Of a DNA stretch of 64,000 nucleotides, positions 24,237-35,410 are shown one piece after another. The DNA is taken from NCBI GenBank assembly GCA_029207755.1, contig JARCOQ010000002.1, forward strand, positions 114,090,375-114,154,374, given 5' to 3'. Position 1 is the first letter of the stretch, and every line of letters starts with the position of its first letter. The DNA comes from Chamaea fasciata. Its lineage: Eukaryota > Chordata > Aves > Passeriformes > Sylviidae. The notes under the pieces are model-generated. The model saw nothing but the letters and a program-made list of their open reading frames with translations. It ran no database searches and had not been told where the DNA came from. A program made the translations under genes and the position numbers.

Positions 24237-24397
24237 ATGGTGTGTGAGCTCAGCTGGTTGGAGTCTGGTGCTAAAAACACCAAGGTTGGGTAGGTCATTC
24301 CCTTAAAAATTGGGTTTGATGGTCCTTGTGGGACCCTTCCAACCCAGAAGATTCTGTGATTTTGTGATTCTGTAATTTTGTGATTCCGTGATTCCCA
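24237..24397 (+). mobile_element. tRNA-Ile-derived SINE with CR1-like tail (TguSINE1-type)
   Basis: The head GAGCTCAGCTGGTTGGAGTC then TGGTGCTAAAAACACCAAGG matches the D-arm and anticodon-arm region of tRNA-Ile, with an internal pol III A-box-like segment. The 3' half, GGACCCTTCCAACCCAGAAG followed by GATTCTGTGATT-type units, copies a CR1 3' end, which would let CR1 machinery mobilise it. It is not a functional tRNA: there is no acceptor stem and it continues into LINE sequence. This architecture is the zebra finch SINE family and points to a passerine host. Confidence 0.85.
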
Positions 24398-25582
24398 GTT
24401 CTCTAAAGCACAAGCAGTTGCAAATCTAAAACATTGATGTGGGACATTTTGCTCTATCCAAAGTCAGTTGTAGACTCATCTTCTTTCACACATGTCCCCC
24501 TTTGGGCCATTATTACCCTTTAAAAAGTCTCTAGATCTTGAAATAAAATCATTTCCTCAAACGTCCAGTTTTGGACACATCCACAAGGACCAGGAACCAC
24601 CACCTGGGGCTGTTCTCTCAGAGCAAAGCCCTTTGCTGAAACACCTCCCAGAAAAAGGTGTGCTGGGGTCACCCTGGAGCTCACACACCCTGTCCCCATC
24701 CCTGTCCCCACTCCTGTCCCAACCCTGCTGCCCCTCAGCAGCTGCCAGAGGGGACAGAAGTGGTCATGAGGGTCCTCTAAACCAATAAAATTCTGGGCTG
24801 ATTTACAAACCAGGGCCTTTCACCTGCTCCCCTGAGGTGGTCAGGCAAGAATTAAATATATCAGTGACACTTCCCCATTGGTGTAGGGTTGCTTATCCTC
24901 AGCACTGCCCAAAAATTTTTGTTTCAGGGCAGCTTTCTCTCTTTTTTTTTTTTTTTTTTTAAATCTTTTGTTCCTGACCAATCCATGGATGTGGTTAATT
25001 TAAGGTTTTAAAAAGGCTTTTGCTCACACACACACACACACACACACACACCCCCATATATGTTTTCCACTGAAGTCTGTGCTTTTTCCTAGACCCACCC
25101 AAATTCCAGTACATAGCTCACTCGTGTGCCAAGCTTCCCTACTCTCCTTGCAATGAGTGGAAAAATGCCCTTTTTTTCCCCACTCCTGCACATTTTAGGG
25201 GGAGAACCACTTAGAGGAGAAGGAAGAATTTAGTTATACCTGTGCTTTCAGAGAAGATAGAGGAAAGAACCTCAGAGCTGTCCATGGGAATGGTTTGTTC
25301 CTAAGGTTTATGAGGTTCTCAGCCCCAGTGTTTGCTTGGGACTCTGAGCTGGAATTGTGAAGTGCCAAGGAGATTTTAAAATTAAGAAATGTGAAGCAAA
25401 AGCAGCTGATGGTTGGTAAAACTCCATTCTGCTCATATGAAGTACTTAACACTCCTGAATGTTCAGGTATTTTAGGTTGGGGGCTGAGAGAAAATCAAGG
25501 ATAAGTGGTGAGGAACACTGGGGAGTTTCAAGTGGAAATGCCTTCAGCCCCCTTTAACGGGGTATTTTTCGGGCTACCAACA
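24398..25582. other. Noncoding, no gene recognised
   Basis: Includes a T run at 24943-24960. GC-rich patch at 24600-24760 without a convincing exon. Confidence 0.45.
25025..25050 (+). repeat. (CA)n microsatellite
   Basis: About 13 dinucleotide units. Confidence 0.95.
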
Positions 25583-25740
25583 AATTCATGGAATCCCTGT
25601 ATGAAGGGACCTTAAAGATCATCCAGTTCCAACCCTCTGCCATGGGCAGGGACATCTTCCACCATCCCAGGTTGCTCCAAACCCTGTCCAGCCTGGATTT
25701 GAATTTGGAGAAAGGTGGTGGACCAAGCACACAAGCTCCA
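25583..25740 (-). mobile_element. CR1 LINE 3' fragment
   Basis: GAAGGGACCTTAAAGATCAT, CCAGTTCCAACCCTCTGCCA and CATCCCAGGTTGCTCC are CR1 3' landmarks in reverse. It continues at lower similarity to about 25790. Confidence 0.88.
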
Positions 25741-26385
25741 TCCAAAGCCTTTTCCATTTCTCTGGCCTCCATGGGGATTCTCTGATGCCTGGTTCAGGCT
25801 GGTCCCCCTTGATTTCCTCTTCTCAGGGAAGGCATTAATAAATCCTCCCTGACTTACAGAGCTCCCTGTTTTCATGGAGCTTGTTGGAACATAATTCCTG
25901 AAGCCTCTGTTCACCTGCCAAGCCAAGCTGAAATTAGCCCATGGGTTTAAAGACGTGGGCTGGTTTGTATCCCTTCACTCTTAGGTGATGGAAATTAAAA
26001 CAGGCCAGCTTAATTATTTATCTTTTCCATCAGCAACACGCTAACATTGTACAGGAGCTGATTGTCACTCATATATCTGCAAAAATTGGAATAAAAATAA
26101 TGTTTTTTTAAAGAAGATGCAGTTTCCTGAGTTTCTTGACTCAAGGAGGTTACACAGCCCCTCTCTGTTGTGTCCTCCAGATAAACTCCCAAGGAATCAG
26201 AGGGAAAAGAATCTTTGTTTTCCTCCTTGCTTTCCCAAATTGCTTGATCCCTGCCAATTTCCATGACACAGACCCCTCAGTCTGCTGCAGAGACTGTGGC
26301 TTCGCAAAGGGAGGAAATAGCATGAAAGTACTGGTGCACATCAATGTTTTTTGGATTTTCTCGCCAAACCAGAAATAGCAGAACA

Positions 26386-26434
<49 letters not shown>

Positions 26435-28868
26435 AAAGAAAAAGAAAAAAAAGGTTTCAACTTTTCTGGCAAAATCGAAAAAGAAAAACAAACCAACAAA
26501 ATATAAAAAGGTCAGTCTGGCTGTTTGTTCAAACCAAAACTAGACCTTTCTTTTTGAGGTTTGCACTGAAAAGTGTGTGAGTGTCTCATTTAAATCAGGT
26601 GAGGAACAAAACATTCCTTGGAGTGACAGATTGTGACATCTCGCCTCCACAAAGTCAAAATACAATTTTTTTTGCACTTTTCAAAATCGGGTGTTTTCTC
26701 ATCTAAACCTGCATTTTCAGCCCTTAAGGCTTCTGGTTGAAAAGCCTCAGCCAACTGTGAGGACCACGTGGGTTGGTTTGGTGACAAGTGACACTTGGAG
26801 GGACACAGCCTGTCCTGCTTGCTGGGATCTGGGAACACAACCACGATTCCCTCCTCGGTTTTTCTTTTTCTCACAGTTCCTGAGGAACCTCAATAAAAGC
26901 AGTGATAATGTCCCCAAACGAGAGAGGAAAAAAACCTCACGCTGCTTTTCAAAGCCCCTGCGTTTCCTTTACCCTCAAAGGAGCCTGCCTTGCCGGTTTA
27001 TTTACACATCCCTTATCTTTATGGCTGCTCCTTTATGATCCCCCATGTCATCTCCAAGGCTCCTGCAATCTTTTACAGTTGGGAAGGTCCAGCTTTGATC
27101 ACTGGAGTCATCAGGCTTGAATAGAACATTGTTCCCGCTCCGCCGAGAATTTTTTCCGACTGCGCTCAGGACACCGCAAATGTATTTAAAAAAAAAAAAA
27201 AAAACAACCCAACCAAAAAAAACCCTTAGCAGCTCCTCTACCTTGTTTTTCTGTGAGTTTTACAGATGCCGTGGCTTTCAGGAGGCACTTTGATGTTTTC
27301 CAAGCTGCCTGATTTATGAGAACAAAAAACACCCAATTATTTTCTGTCGCCTTGCAACGAGGCTCGATGCATCAATGGAAATTCGGTCTAGGCACAAAGA
27401 ATAACTGGGAAATGAGGAAATCAACTGCATCTCCCACAAGAGATCATTCTTCCAGTGGAAAAACCAACCTTTTTGATCTCTAACCCTCTGCACTTTTCCT
27501 GTAATATTTAATAAAGCCTCCATTTTCATTGGAAAACACACACTTGATGGGAAATGTGTAGCTGGTAGACCTTTCTGTGTTGTTTTAGTGCTGTTTAGAT
27601 TCTATTTTAGTGCTGTTTGAACAGAATTCATATTTTGTAGGTAAGTGCTGAAGATGAGTGGTGGCAAGAAGCAGCTGAGCAGGGCTGTGAATGCCTCAAA
27701 CTGCAGCAGATTTCGGATGGAGTTTAAGATCCTGGCATTGCTGAGAGTCCAGGGACTGTCACTCCACCAGCCAGGTGGCAGCTGAGTGGCAAAGCAGAAA
27801 ACTCCTCCATTCACTGTTCTGGTGACACCCTGTCAAACCCAGCCTTTCCCAAAGGAAAAACTCTTTCTGGAAAGCCCTTCCCTTGCTCCACTTGCTGCAC
27901 AGCTCAGACTTGTGGTCTGCAGGCAGCTTGGTGCCACAGCATCTCCAAAATCCACCCTTTCTTCCAGTCCAGAGTTTCAGTTTATTAATTAACATTTCCC
28001 AATGCTCCTCCTGCTCACAGTCCTCCTCATCTGTCCCACTCAAAAAATTCTGGGATAAAAAAAAAATCTTATTTCTTTTCTGCTATTTTGACCATTTTAA
28101 TTTCTCCTTCATGAATTGAAACACATCTTTCACTTCATTATAACCTTAAAGGTCACAGTCAAACCTTTCCACAGCTGCTGCCCTGACCCCCATAGCACAC
28201 GTTTTTCCAGGATGGAAACCTGGGATACCTTGAGGGATGGATGTGCCCATCTCCCTGCAGTGCCGGATGACCTGAGACCAGACCCTGAACTTTTAAACAG
28301 CTGAAATTGTCTTTTCCTTGCACCTCTATGGCAAGGCCAGAGCTTTTGAAAGCTGCCAAGTTTATTTATTCCATGAAAATCGACTGTCCCAGTGTATGTG
28401 AAGGTACCACTCTTCTCCTGGAAGGATGAGAATTACACATGTTAATTACCTGGTACAGGTGTGCATTTAAAGTTGGAATATCCTAAATAAACACAGGTCA
28501 GTCTGAGCTGTGCTGCTGAAGCCTTTCAGGTGAAATCCCATGGGAAATGCTGGGCTGTGTGGGATCCCAGGTGAGATTACACACCATGATGTGCCCTTTC
28601 CATCACACACATGGTTCAGTTGATGGAAAAAAAGCAGATTATGCACTGAAGATTATGAACAAGTTTCTTATATGAGGACAACCCATCTAGGAATCTAAAA
28701 TAAGGTGTAGGATATGTGTGCTCTGCTTTAAAGGTTCTTGCCTGTGACATTCCCTGTCACAGGTCAGCTTGGTTTTCCCTGTCAACATGGAAACTGTCCC
28801 AACAACCCTCACCAAAATATGGATTCACTGAGCCTGGAGGTTTAAAAGGCTCCCTTATCCCTGATCAC
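25741..28868. other. Noncoding, no gene recognised
   Basis: Unique sequence with A runs at 26391-26432 and 27187-27204. A small CpG-containing patch at 27135-27178 is far too short for a CpG island. Confidence 0.45.
26391..26453 (+). repeat. Poly(A) tract with A/G-rich tail
   Basis: 42 uninterrupted As followed by interrupted A/G sequence. The flanking sequence does not resemble a retrogene I recognise. Confidence 0.92.
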
Positions 28869-29440
28869 AAAATGACAGAATCATCCAAGCTGGAAGAGCC
28901 CTCTAGGATCACCCAGTGCCACCCAGCAGCACCAGCATCAGCCAAACCCTGTCCCCAAAGCCACCTCCAGACTCCTCCTGAACACTCCCACACACAGTGA
29001 CTCCAAACCTCCCTGGGCAGCTCATCCCAAGGCCTGACCACTGTGCCAGGGAAATTTCCTTGCCCAATCTCCACCCTGAGCCTCCCCTGGTGCAATTTGA
29101 GGCCATTTCCTCTCCTCCTTTCCCTGCCCCTCCTGGCAGGGACTTGTGCAGAGCCACCAGGTCCCCCCTGAGCCTCCTTTTCTCCAGGCTCAGCCCCTTG
29201 CCCAGCTCCCTCAGCCCCTCCTGGGGCTCCAGCCCCTTCCCCAGCTCCCTGCCCTGCCCTGGACACGCTCCAGCCCCTCCAGGTCTCTCCTGCAGGAGCC
29301 ACAAGTGGACACAGCCCTGGAGCACAGAGGGACAATCCCTGCCCTGCTCCTGCTGGACACACAATTCCTCATCCAGCCCAGGGGCCTCCTGCCCACCTGG
29401 ACACCCCAGGGCTCGTGTCCAGCCCCCCCCCCCAATATTT
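28869..29440 (-). mobile_element. CR1 LINE 3' fragment, copy 1 of a near-identical trio
   Basis: Starts at the reversed tail (GACAGAATCATCCAAGCTGG), carries CTCCCACACACAGTGACTCC and a GC-rich segment. Positions 29144-29283 are identical to 48293-48432 and 61202-61341. Ends in a C run at 29426-29434. Long frames on both strands here are CR1 shadows. Confidence 0.93.
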
Positions 29441-32175
29441 TTTTACTAGTACAACTCCAAAATATGAACAACTTGCAACGCTACACCTCTGCCACTGCTC
29501 TTCTTTCACAGCTTCCCCTTTTCATGGTGTGATTTCAAAGCCTCCTCTCCTTTCCCCCGTGGTTCACCTGCTGTTTATTTAGCGAGATGGGAGCCAGTGA
29601 TCAGTTGATATGGAGCAAAAAGCCAAACCTGAATTATTTGGTGGCATGTGCTGCCTCAAGCTGAGTGAAACTGAAGATCAGGAGCAATTTCTATTAGCAG
29701 CACCTGGAGTTTTAGGAACTCAGCAAATTCTTGTCCACTGCTTCATTTTGAGGCTGGGGAATGAGGATCTGGTCGTTCTTCCAGCTTTTTTTTTTTTTTT
29801 TTTTTCCTGCAGATTTCACTCTAAATATTTCAACTTATGTAGAAAAGTGCTTAAATCAAAGTTTCTTGTGAGAACAGAAGAGTTATTATTGATTTCTAAG
29901 ACATTTTCAGTCTTTATGTGACATCTTGGGTGCCTAACAAATTTCTTGTATTTCTCTGTATTTCTTGCGATTGTAAAGCAATCACAGGCAAAAGCTTTTC
30001 CTTGATGATATAATCATTCGTTATAAGATTTAAAGGAGCACTGGAGCATTTAAAGGCATGCTGTCCTCTCAAACATTTTCACTGTTTATCAACCAAAAAT
30101 ACACCTGCAAAGGCAGAACCCCACACTGAGATACAGTAGGAGGATAAATCACTGGGCTTGCCTCACTGATATGTGTGGTTTTGCATTTCTGCACCAAAAA
30201 AACAAAACCAAAAAAACAAAACAAAAAAAACCACCCAAAAAACCACAAACAAACAAACAAAAACACCAATAAAACAAAACCCAAAGACATTTTCTTAAAA
30301 TAAGATTTTGCGTTCTCAGCCTGAGCCCTTAAAAAAGGACAGAAAGATTTATTACCAATAAGTATTATTTTGGATCATGATCAAGTCACAGCTTTGGACA
30401 TTTTATTCTGACAAGAAAAGAAGTACATTTTACATTTGTACATTTGTGTCCAAAAACATAGTTAAATTTTATCCATTTTTGTTGCAAAATGATATTTTTA
30501 AGGTTCAGTGCCTTTTATTTCTTTTTTTTTGTGATGGTTTGGAGTTTCTTTGGACAATTTTTTAGGATTTTTTGGACTCCAACAACAGAGCAGAATAGGA
30601 AAGAACTTCAAGGACCAGGAACCCCAACAGACTCCCTTACAACAATTAATTTTCTGCCTATTCTTAGGGGAGAAGGAATTTTAATCTAAAAACATTAAGC
30701 TGGGAACAATCCAGAGATCAACCACCAAGTGCCTCTGATTGTGCCAGTCAACCAAACTCAGTGTGGGGCTAAAATAAAACGTTGCCTCTAAAGTTTTTCA
30801 GTTTTTCATCCTATTTTTGTGAGAAAGTTTTGCCATTTGCACAAGGAAATGAATCAGGATTGCAACAACTCCAACACCTCCTCCCAGGTGCTGATGCACT
30901 TTTGGCCTTCTCTGAAAATGAAAATCTGTTTTCTTGGGTGAGAGGCTGGAGGGGTTCAGGAAAGGACAGCTGGTATGGAAGTTTCCAGGGTGGGCAGCTT
31001 GGAGTGAATCCTGCTCATTGCTGATCAGAAAACGAGGGGAAACTTTGGGGAAATTTCACAGGCAAGCTCAGAAAATCCAAAAAAACATTTGTCTGGTTGC
31101 CATTTTCCTTGGGGAATTAAAAATGAAATTAAAATCATTTAACCAAAAAAATTTATTGACTGGTCAAAATGCAAACCTCTATTATATCCTACTTATTCTG
31201 GTTATTTTATTTTATTTGTATCTATTTTATGTTTTTGTTAAGCTGTGTAATTCTAGAGACGAAAAGGGGAAATTTTCTTCGTGATATATTTTACCCTTTT
31301 CTCTTCATCAGTTCATGGTAAGAATACATCATTTAAAGTCATCTAATTAGGTGCATTGTTATATATATTCCTTCCCTACAGATTATGGTAATATATTGAA
31401 CAGATAACCACTTTTATCATATATTCTCAGTGTAAAAATGCTGATTTTAGATAAAGAAAAGTTCATGATGTCAAACCAGATTGAACAACCAACAGTGAAA
31501 CCCCTCAGCTGAAACAATGGAGATGAAATTAATCTGATCAGGTTGTACTACTGTCCCAGTCAATATTTATTTTACTTTACGATTTTTGAATTATGACAAA
31601 GAGAAGGTGGTTCTCTGAACACAGACAAATCCAGCTGAGGAGCTCCACGAGAAAAACCAACCAGAAAGTAGCCAAATATGATTTTAAATGGTTTAAATGC
31701 TTAAACCAACACTTGTCCCAGCACTTTACTTTCGCCAGAGGCACCAGAAGGTTAGCAAAAGATGAAATTGGCCAAACACCTTTCTCCTCAATGGGTGTAA
31801 AGAACCGCAGAGGTGTTATCCCAAAAATCCCTCCTCATGTCCAAGCAATATTTGTCCAGTGAAGGGTGACAACACCTAAAGCTTCAATCCTGTCACATCT
31901 TGTTCCCTTCCTGCCTGACCACGACCTCTGCCTTGCTGTGAACCTCAGGGTGTGCTGGCCACACAAAGACAATTGCCCACACTGGTCATACAGGACAATC
32001 TCCTGCTCTTAGGAGGAGGCAGAGATTCTCTGGTTTGTGATGAATCCACGAGCATTTCATACCACCCAGCACAGACAGGCAGAGAGCGAGCAGGAGTTTC
32101 ATTTCATGCACAGCCAGACCTTGGAAGCTGCTTTTTTCTCTGTTGACTCCAGGAACATGCACATGATTTCTCCCA
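29441..32175. other. Noncoding, no gene recognised
   Basis: AT-rich unique sequence with a T run at 29786-29805 and a short T run at 30520-30530. Confidence 0.45.
30194..30285 (+). repeat. A/C-rich low-complexity tract
   Basis: About 90 bp almost entirely A and C, built from AAAAC- and AAAC-like units. Confidence 0.85.
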
Positions 32176-33122
32176 AATTCTTTTCCAAAGTAACACCAAA
32201 ATATTTACCCTATTACCACCAAGGTTTTTTTCCATATTAACACCAAACTCTATTACTCTATTCCTCTATTCTTTATTCCTTGCCATACTACCACCAAGTT
32301 CTTTTCCATATTACCACCAAGTTCTTTACCATATTAACACCAAGTTCTTTCCATATTAACACCAAGTTCTTTACCATGTTAACACCAAGCCCACTACTAT
32401 ATTAAATGCAAGCCCTTTACCATATTAATACCAAGTTCTTTGCCACTTTAACACCAAGTTCTTTACCATATTAACACCAAACTCTTTACCCTATTACCAC
32501 CAAGTTCTTTACCATGTTAACACCAAGCTGTTTGTCATATTAACACCAAGCCCTTAACTATATTAAATCCAAGCCCTTTACCACATTAACATCAAGTTCC
32601 TTACCATATTAACACCAAGTTCTTTACCACTTTAACATCAAGTTCTTCACCATATCAAATCCAAGCCCTTTACCATATTAACACCAAACCCTTTACCATT
32701 ATTAACACCAAGTTTTTTGCCACTTTAACATCAAGTTCTTTACCATATTAACACCAAGCTGTTTGCTATATTAAATCCAAGCCCTTTACCACATTAACAT
32801 CAAGTTCTTTACCATATTAATACCAAGTTCTTTACCACTTGAACATCAAGTTCTTCACCATATTAAATCCAAGCCCTTTACCTTATTAACACCAAGTTCT
32901 TTGCCACTTTAAAACCAAGTTCTTTACCATATTAACACCAAGACCTTTGCCACATTAAATCCAAGCCCTTTACCACATTATCATCAAGTTCTTTCCCATA
33001 TTAACACCAAACCCTTTACCATTATTAACATCAAGTTCTTTGCCACTTTAACATCAAGTGCTTTACCATATTAACTCCAAGCCCTTTGCCATATTAACTC
33101 CAAGCCCTTTGCCATATTAACA
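32176..33122 (+). repeat. 23-bp minisatellite, about 40 degenerate copies
   Basis: The unit approximates ACACCAAGTTCTTTACCATA plus TTA. Monomers differ at a few positions: the middle word is AAGTTC, AAGCCC, AAACCC or AAGCTG, and the end is CCATATTA, CCACTTTA or CCACATTA. A variant monomer starting AATCCAAGCCCTTTACC recurs every four to five monomers in the middle of the array, which indicates block duplication of about 92-115 bp. Occasional 1-bp indels occur. The first 100 bp is the most degraded. No frame remains open through it. Confidence 0.95.
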
Positions 33123-35011
33123 AACACATCCAGCCACACCGAATGCTGAAATGATGCTCAAGCCTGTAATAACTCGCTCAAGTCATTCTCCCCTCCCAAG
33201 GGGTTCAGGACAGCTCAGCTTTCAGATATTTGGCATTTAGTAAATTCCTTCCTAGTCAATTGACAAAGTTGATTTTTACCGTCTCATACGATAATCAGTA
33301 ATTTTTGTAATTTTCATACACATACAAAGTGCCTCTAAAGGTAAAGACTTTTCCCTCCATCAAGCAAACACACCAAAAAGGCATCACCCCAAAACCTGCC
33401 TTGTTTTTCCTTGAAGAAAAGTGAATCAAAACTTATTTCAAAATGCTCTGAGGTTCAGCATGTAAAACAGTAACATTTCTGGGTTTTTTTGGTCCTTCCC
33501 AGCCTTGGTCTCCACCTGTTCCCAAAGAACACAGCCTGTCTCTGTGGACTGTGTGTCTGAGGAGAGGGAAAGAGGACAGGAGGCAGAAATAATATTCCAG
33601 ACTGCTTTAATGCAATCTGGATAAATCAATAAAAAACGCAGCTGCAATCAGGGCTGTGGGCTAATGGCTTGTTTGCTTCATTGCCTGAGGAGCCAGGATA
33701 AAATAAGAACTATTTGTTTTCATTTGAAATTCTATAAAAAGTAACAGACTGAATTATTGTATGTACGTTGGAAGACTGAAGCCCAAGTCATCCGCTGCTG
33801 TTTTTGTCTCCAGGCCATGCCTCATTTACTGGGATGAAATTCCTGGGGAAGTTTTTGGTCTGGTCTACAAACTCTGCTTTATAAACGTGATGCCAGTTTG
33901 GAGTGTACAACCAGCAACCGTGTTACACTCCAGGCTTGCTTCCTCCCTCCTGTTAGCTGGTTATTAGGGAGTGCAGAGAGCATTGTGACATTTTACAACC
34001 AGGGAAATAAAGAAGACATTTTTTAGCAGCAAATCTTCACCTTCCCCTCCAATTAAAAAAGAAAAAGAAATCACAAGAAAACACAGACTTAGTAGGTAAA
34101 TACACAGGCACTGTGATCAGAAAGAAATGCCTTTAAATACAATGTAGGAGGGAGCAAGGTTAGTTCAAAAGTGCTGTGGATATTCCTGGTTCACAAAGGA
34201 AAGGCAGCTTTGTTCCTCTTCACAACCAGCACCTCACGGAGAGAAAGAGAATTTATCTGCACCTCTCACTGGAGAATGATCCCAATGGGAAAAGAAAAAG
34301 AGAGGCAGTGGAAAAGCAGAGGGGAATTTGCACCACGGGCTTCGATTGTGATTATGAGGAAAAAGCCAGACCTGTCGTAAACAAGTCGTGTGAAGACACA
34401 GGCAAAAGTTGGAAGGCAATGCCTGAAGTTTTCCAACTCAGACATGTTTGCATTCTTTACACCTTCCACAGAAAACTGACGTTCTCTTTCCTTATACACA
34501 AAGGTAACAGGGACAGGATAAAGTTCCAGGCAGGTTTTTCCCACCACGTCAATGAAAACTGATTTCTGCATTGGAAAAAAAGAAAAAAAAAAAAGAGCAA
34601 GAGCTGTCTGAAAGTTCTGATTCCAGCACTCTAAACAGCACTCTGGATTTCTACAGGAAAAAATCCCTGGCAGGCAAACAGTGACAAACACAGGTTCAGC
34701 ATCTGTCCCCCTCCCCAACATATAAAAATCTCAGCCCCATGCATTACAAACTCCACATTCAGTGCTTCACATCAGTGGAAAGACCAAACAGTGACAGCTT
34801 TTGCTTAACTGCTGAACTGCCTCTATGTCAAAATCCAGAAAAAGGCACAATTTTATAAACATTTTTTTCTTTCACACACAGTTTCTAAATCCTTAAACTA
34901 CCAAAATACAGGAAAAAAAAATAGGAAAAGCACCTACTCCTTAGCTTCCAGCTCCACACAGCTCCCAAAGCACTGCTAAGCATGTATGGATTTTTGACAA
35001 ATACCTCTTAC

Positions 35012-35410
35012 CTGAAAAAGAGCAATGTTCAGATTCCTTACTAGATGTTATCGTCATGACAAGTCAAACAATCTTTTTTTATAGAAGGTTGGGCGGCTTT
35101 TCAATAAAGCATGTGTGCATTTAAAAAAAAAAATAATAAAAAAAAAACCAAACAGAAAAAATCCAGCACAAAACAAACCCCCTCGGAGAGTCTCCCTTCC
35201 CTCGCTGTCAGTCAAAAAACAAGTTGAAATAAGCCTGAGTTGGAATTACCTGAATAAAGAAACTGAAGAGAGGGAGGGAGGAGAGGGAGGGAGGGAGAAA
35301 GAGAGGAAAAAAAAAAAAAAAAAAAAAAAAGAAAAGAGTCCGAGAGGAGACACAGTGATGTCAGCAGTGTGTGTTAAGGAAATCTACAGCTGAGCCCAGC
35401 AAACTTTATA
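35012..35410 (-). promoter_or_regulatory. Weak candidate promoter and first noncoding exon for KCNJ15
   Basis: On the minus strand, TATAAAG lies at 35410-35404. A CRE-like TGACATCA follows at about 35363-35356, and a consensus donor CAG|GTAAGAGG marks an exon end at 35012. The strand matches KCNJ15, about 21 kb upstream of its acceptor. The interval also contains a purine/poly-A simple repeat, which argues against a conserved exon. This is inference from short motifs that occur by chance. Confidence 0.2.
35265..35338 (+). repeat. 74-nt all-purine tract (GGGA-rich then poly A)
   Basis: AGGGAGGG-type units run into 25 consecutive As, then GAAAAGAG. All bases are A or G on the plus strand. Confidence 0.92.

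Noticed and set aside
24240..24300. Possible tRNA-Ile gene
   Set aside because: The D-arm and anticodon region resemble tRNA-Ile, but no paired acceptor stem exists and it continues into a CR1 tail, so it is a SINE head.
26391..26453. Poly(A) tail of a processed pseudogene
   Set aside because: No recognisable coding sequence upstream and no flanking duplication seen; treated as a simple repeat.
27130..27178. CpG island
   Set aside because: Only a few CpGs over about 50 bp; far below island length and density.
32176..33122. CRISPR-like array
   Set aside because: Units are contiguous 23-bp diverged tandem repeats without spacers, in a vertebrate context.
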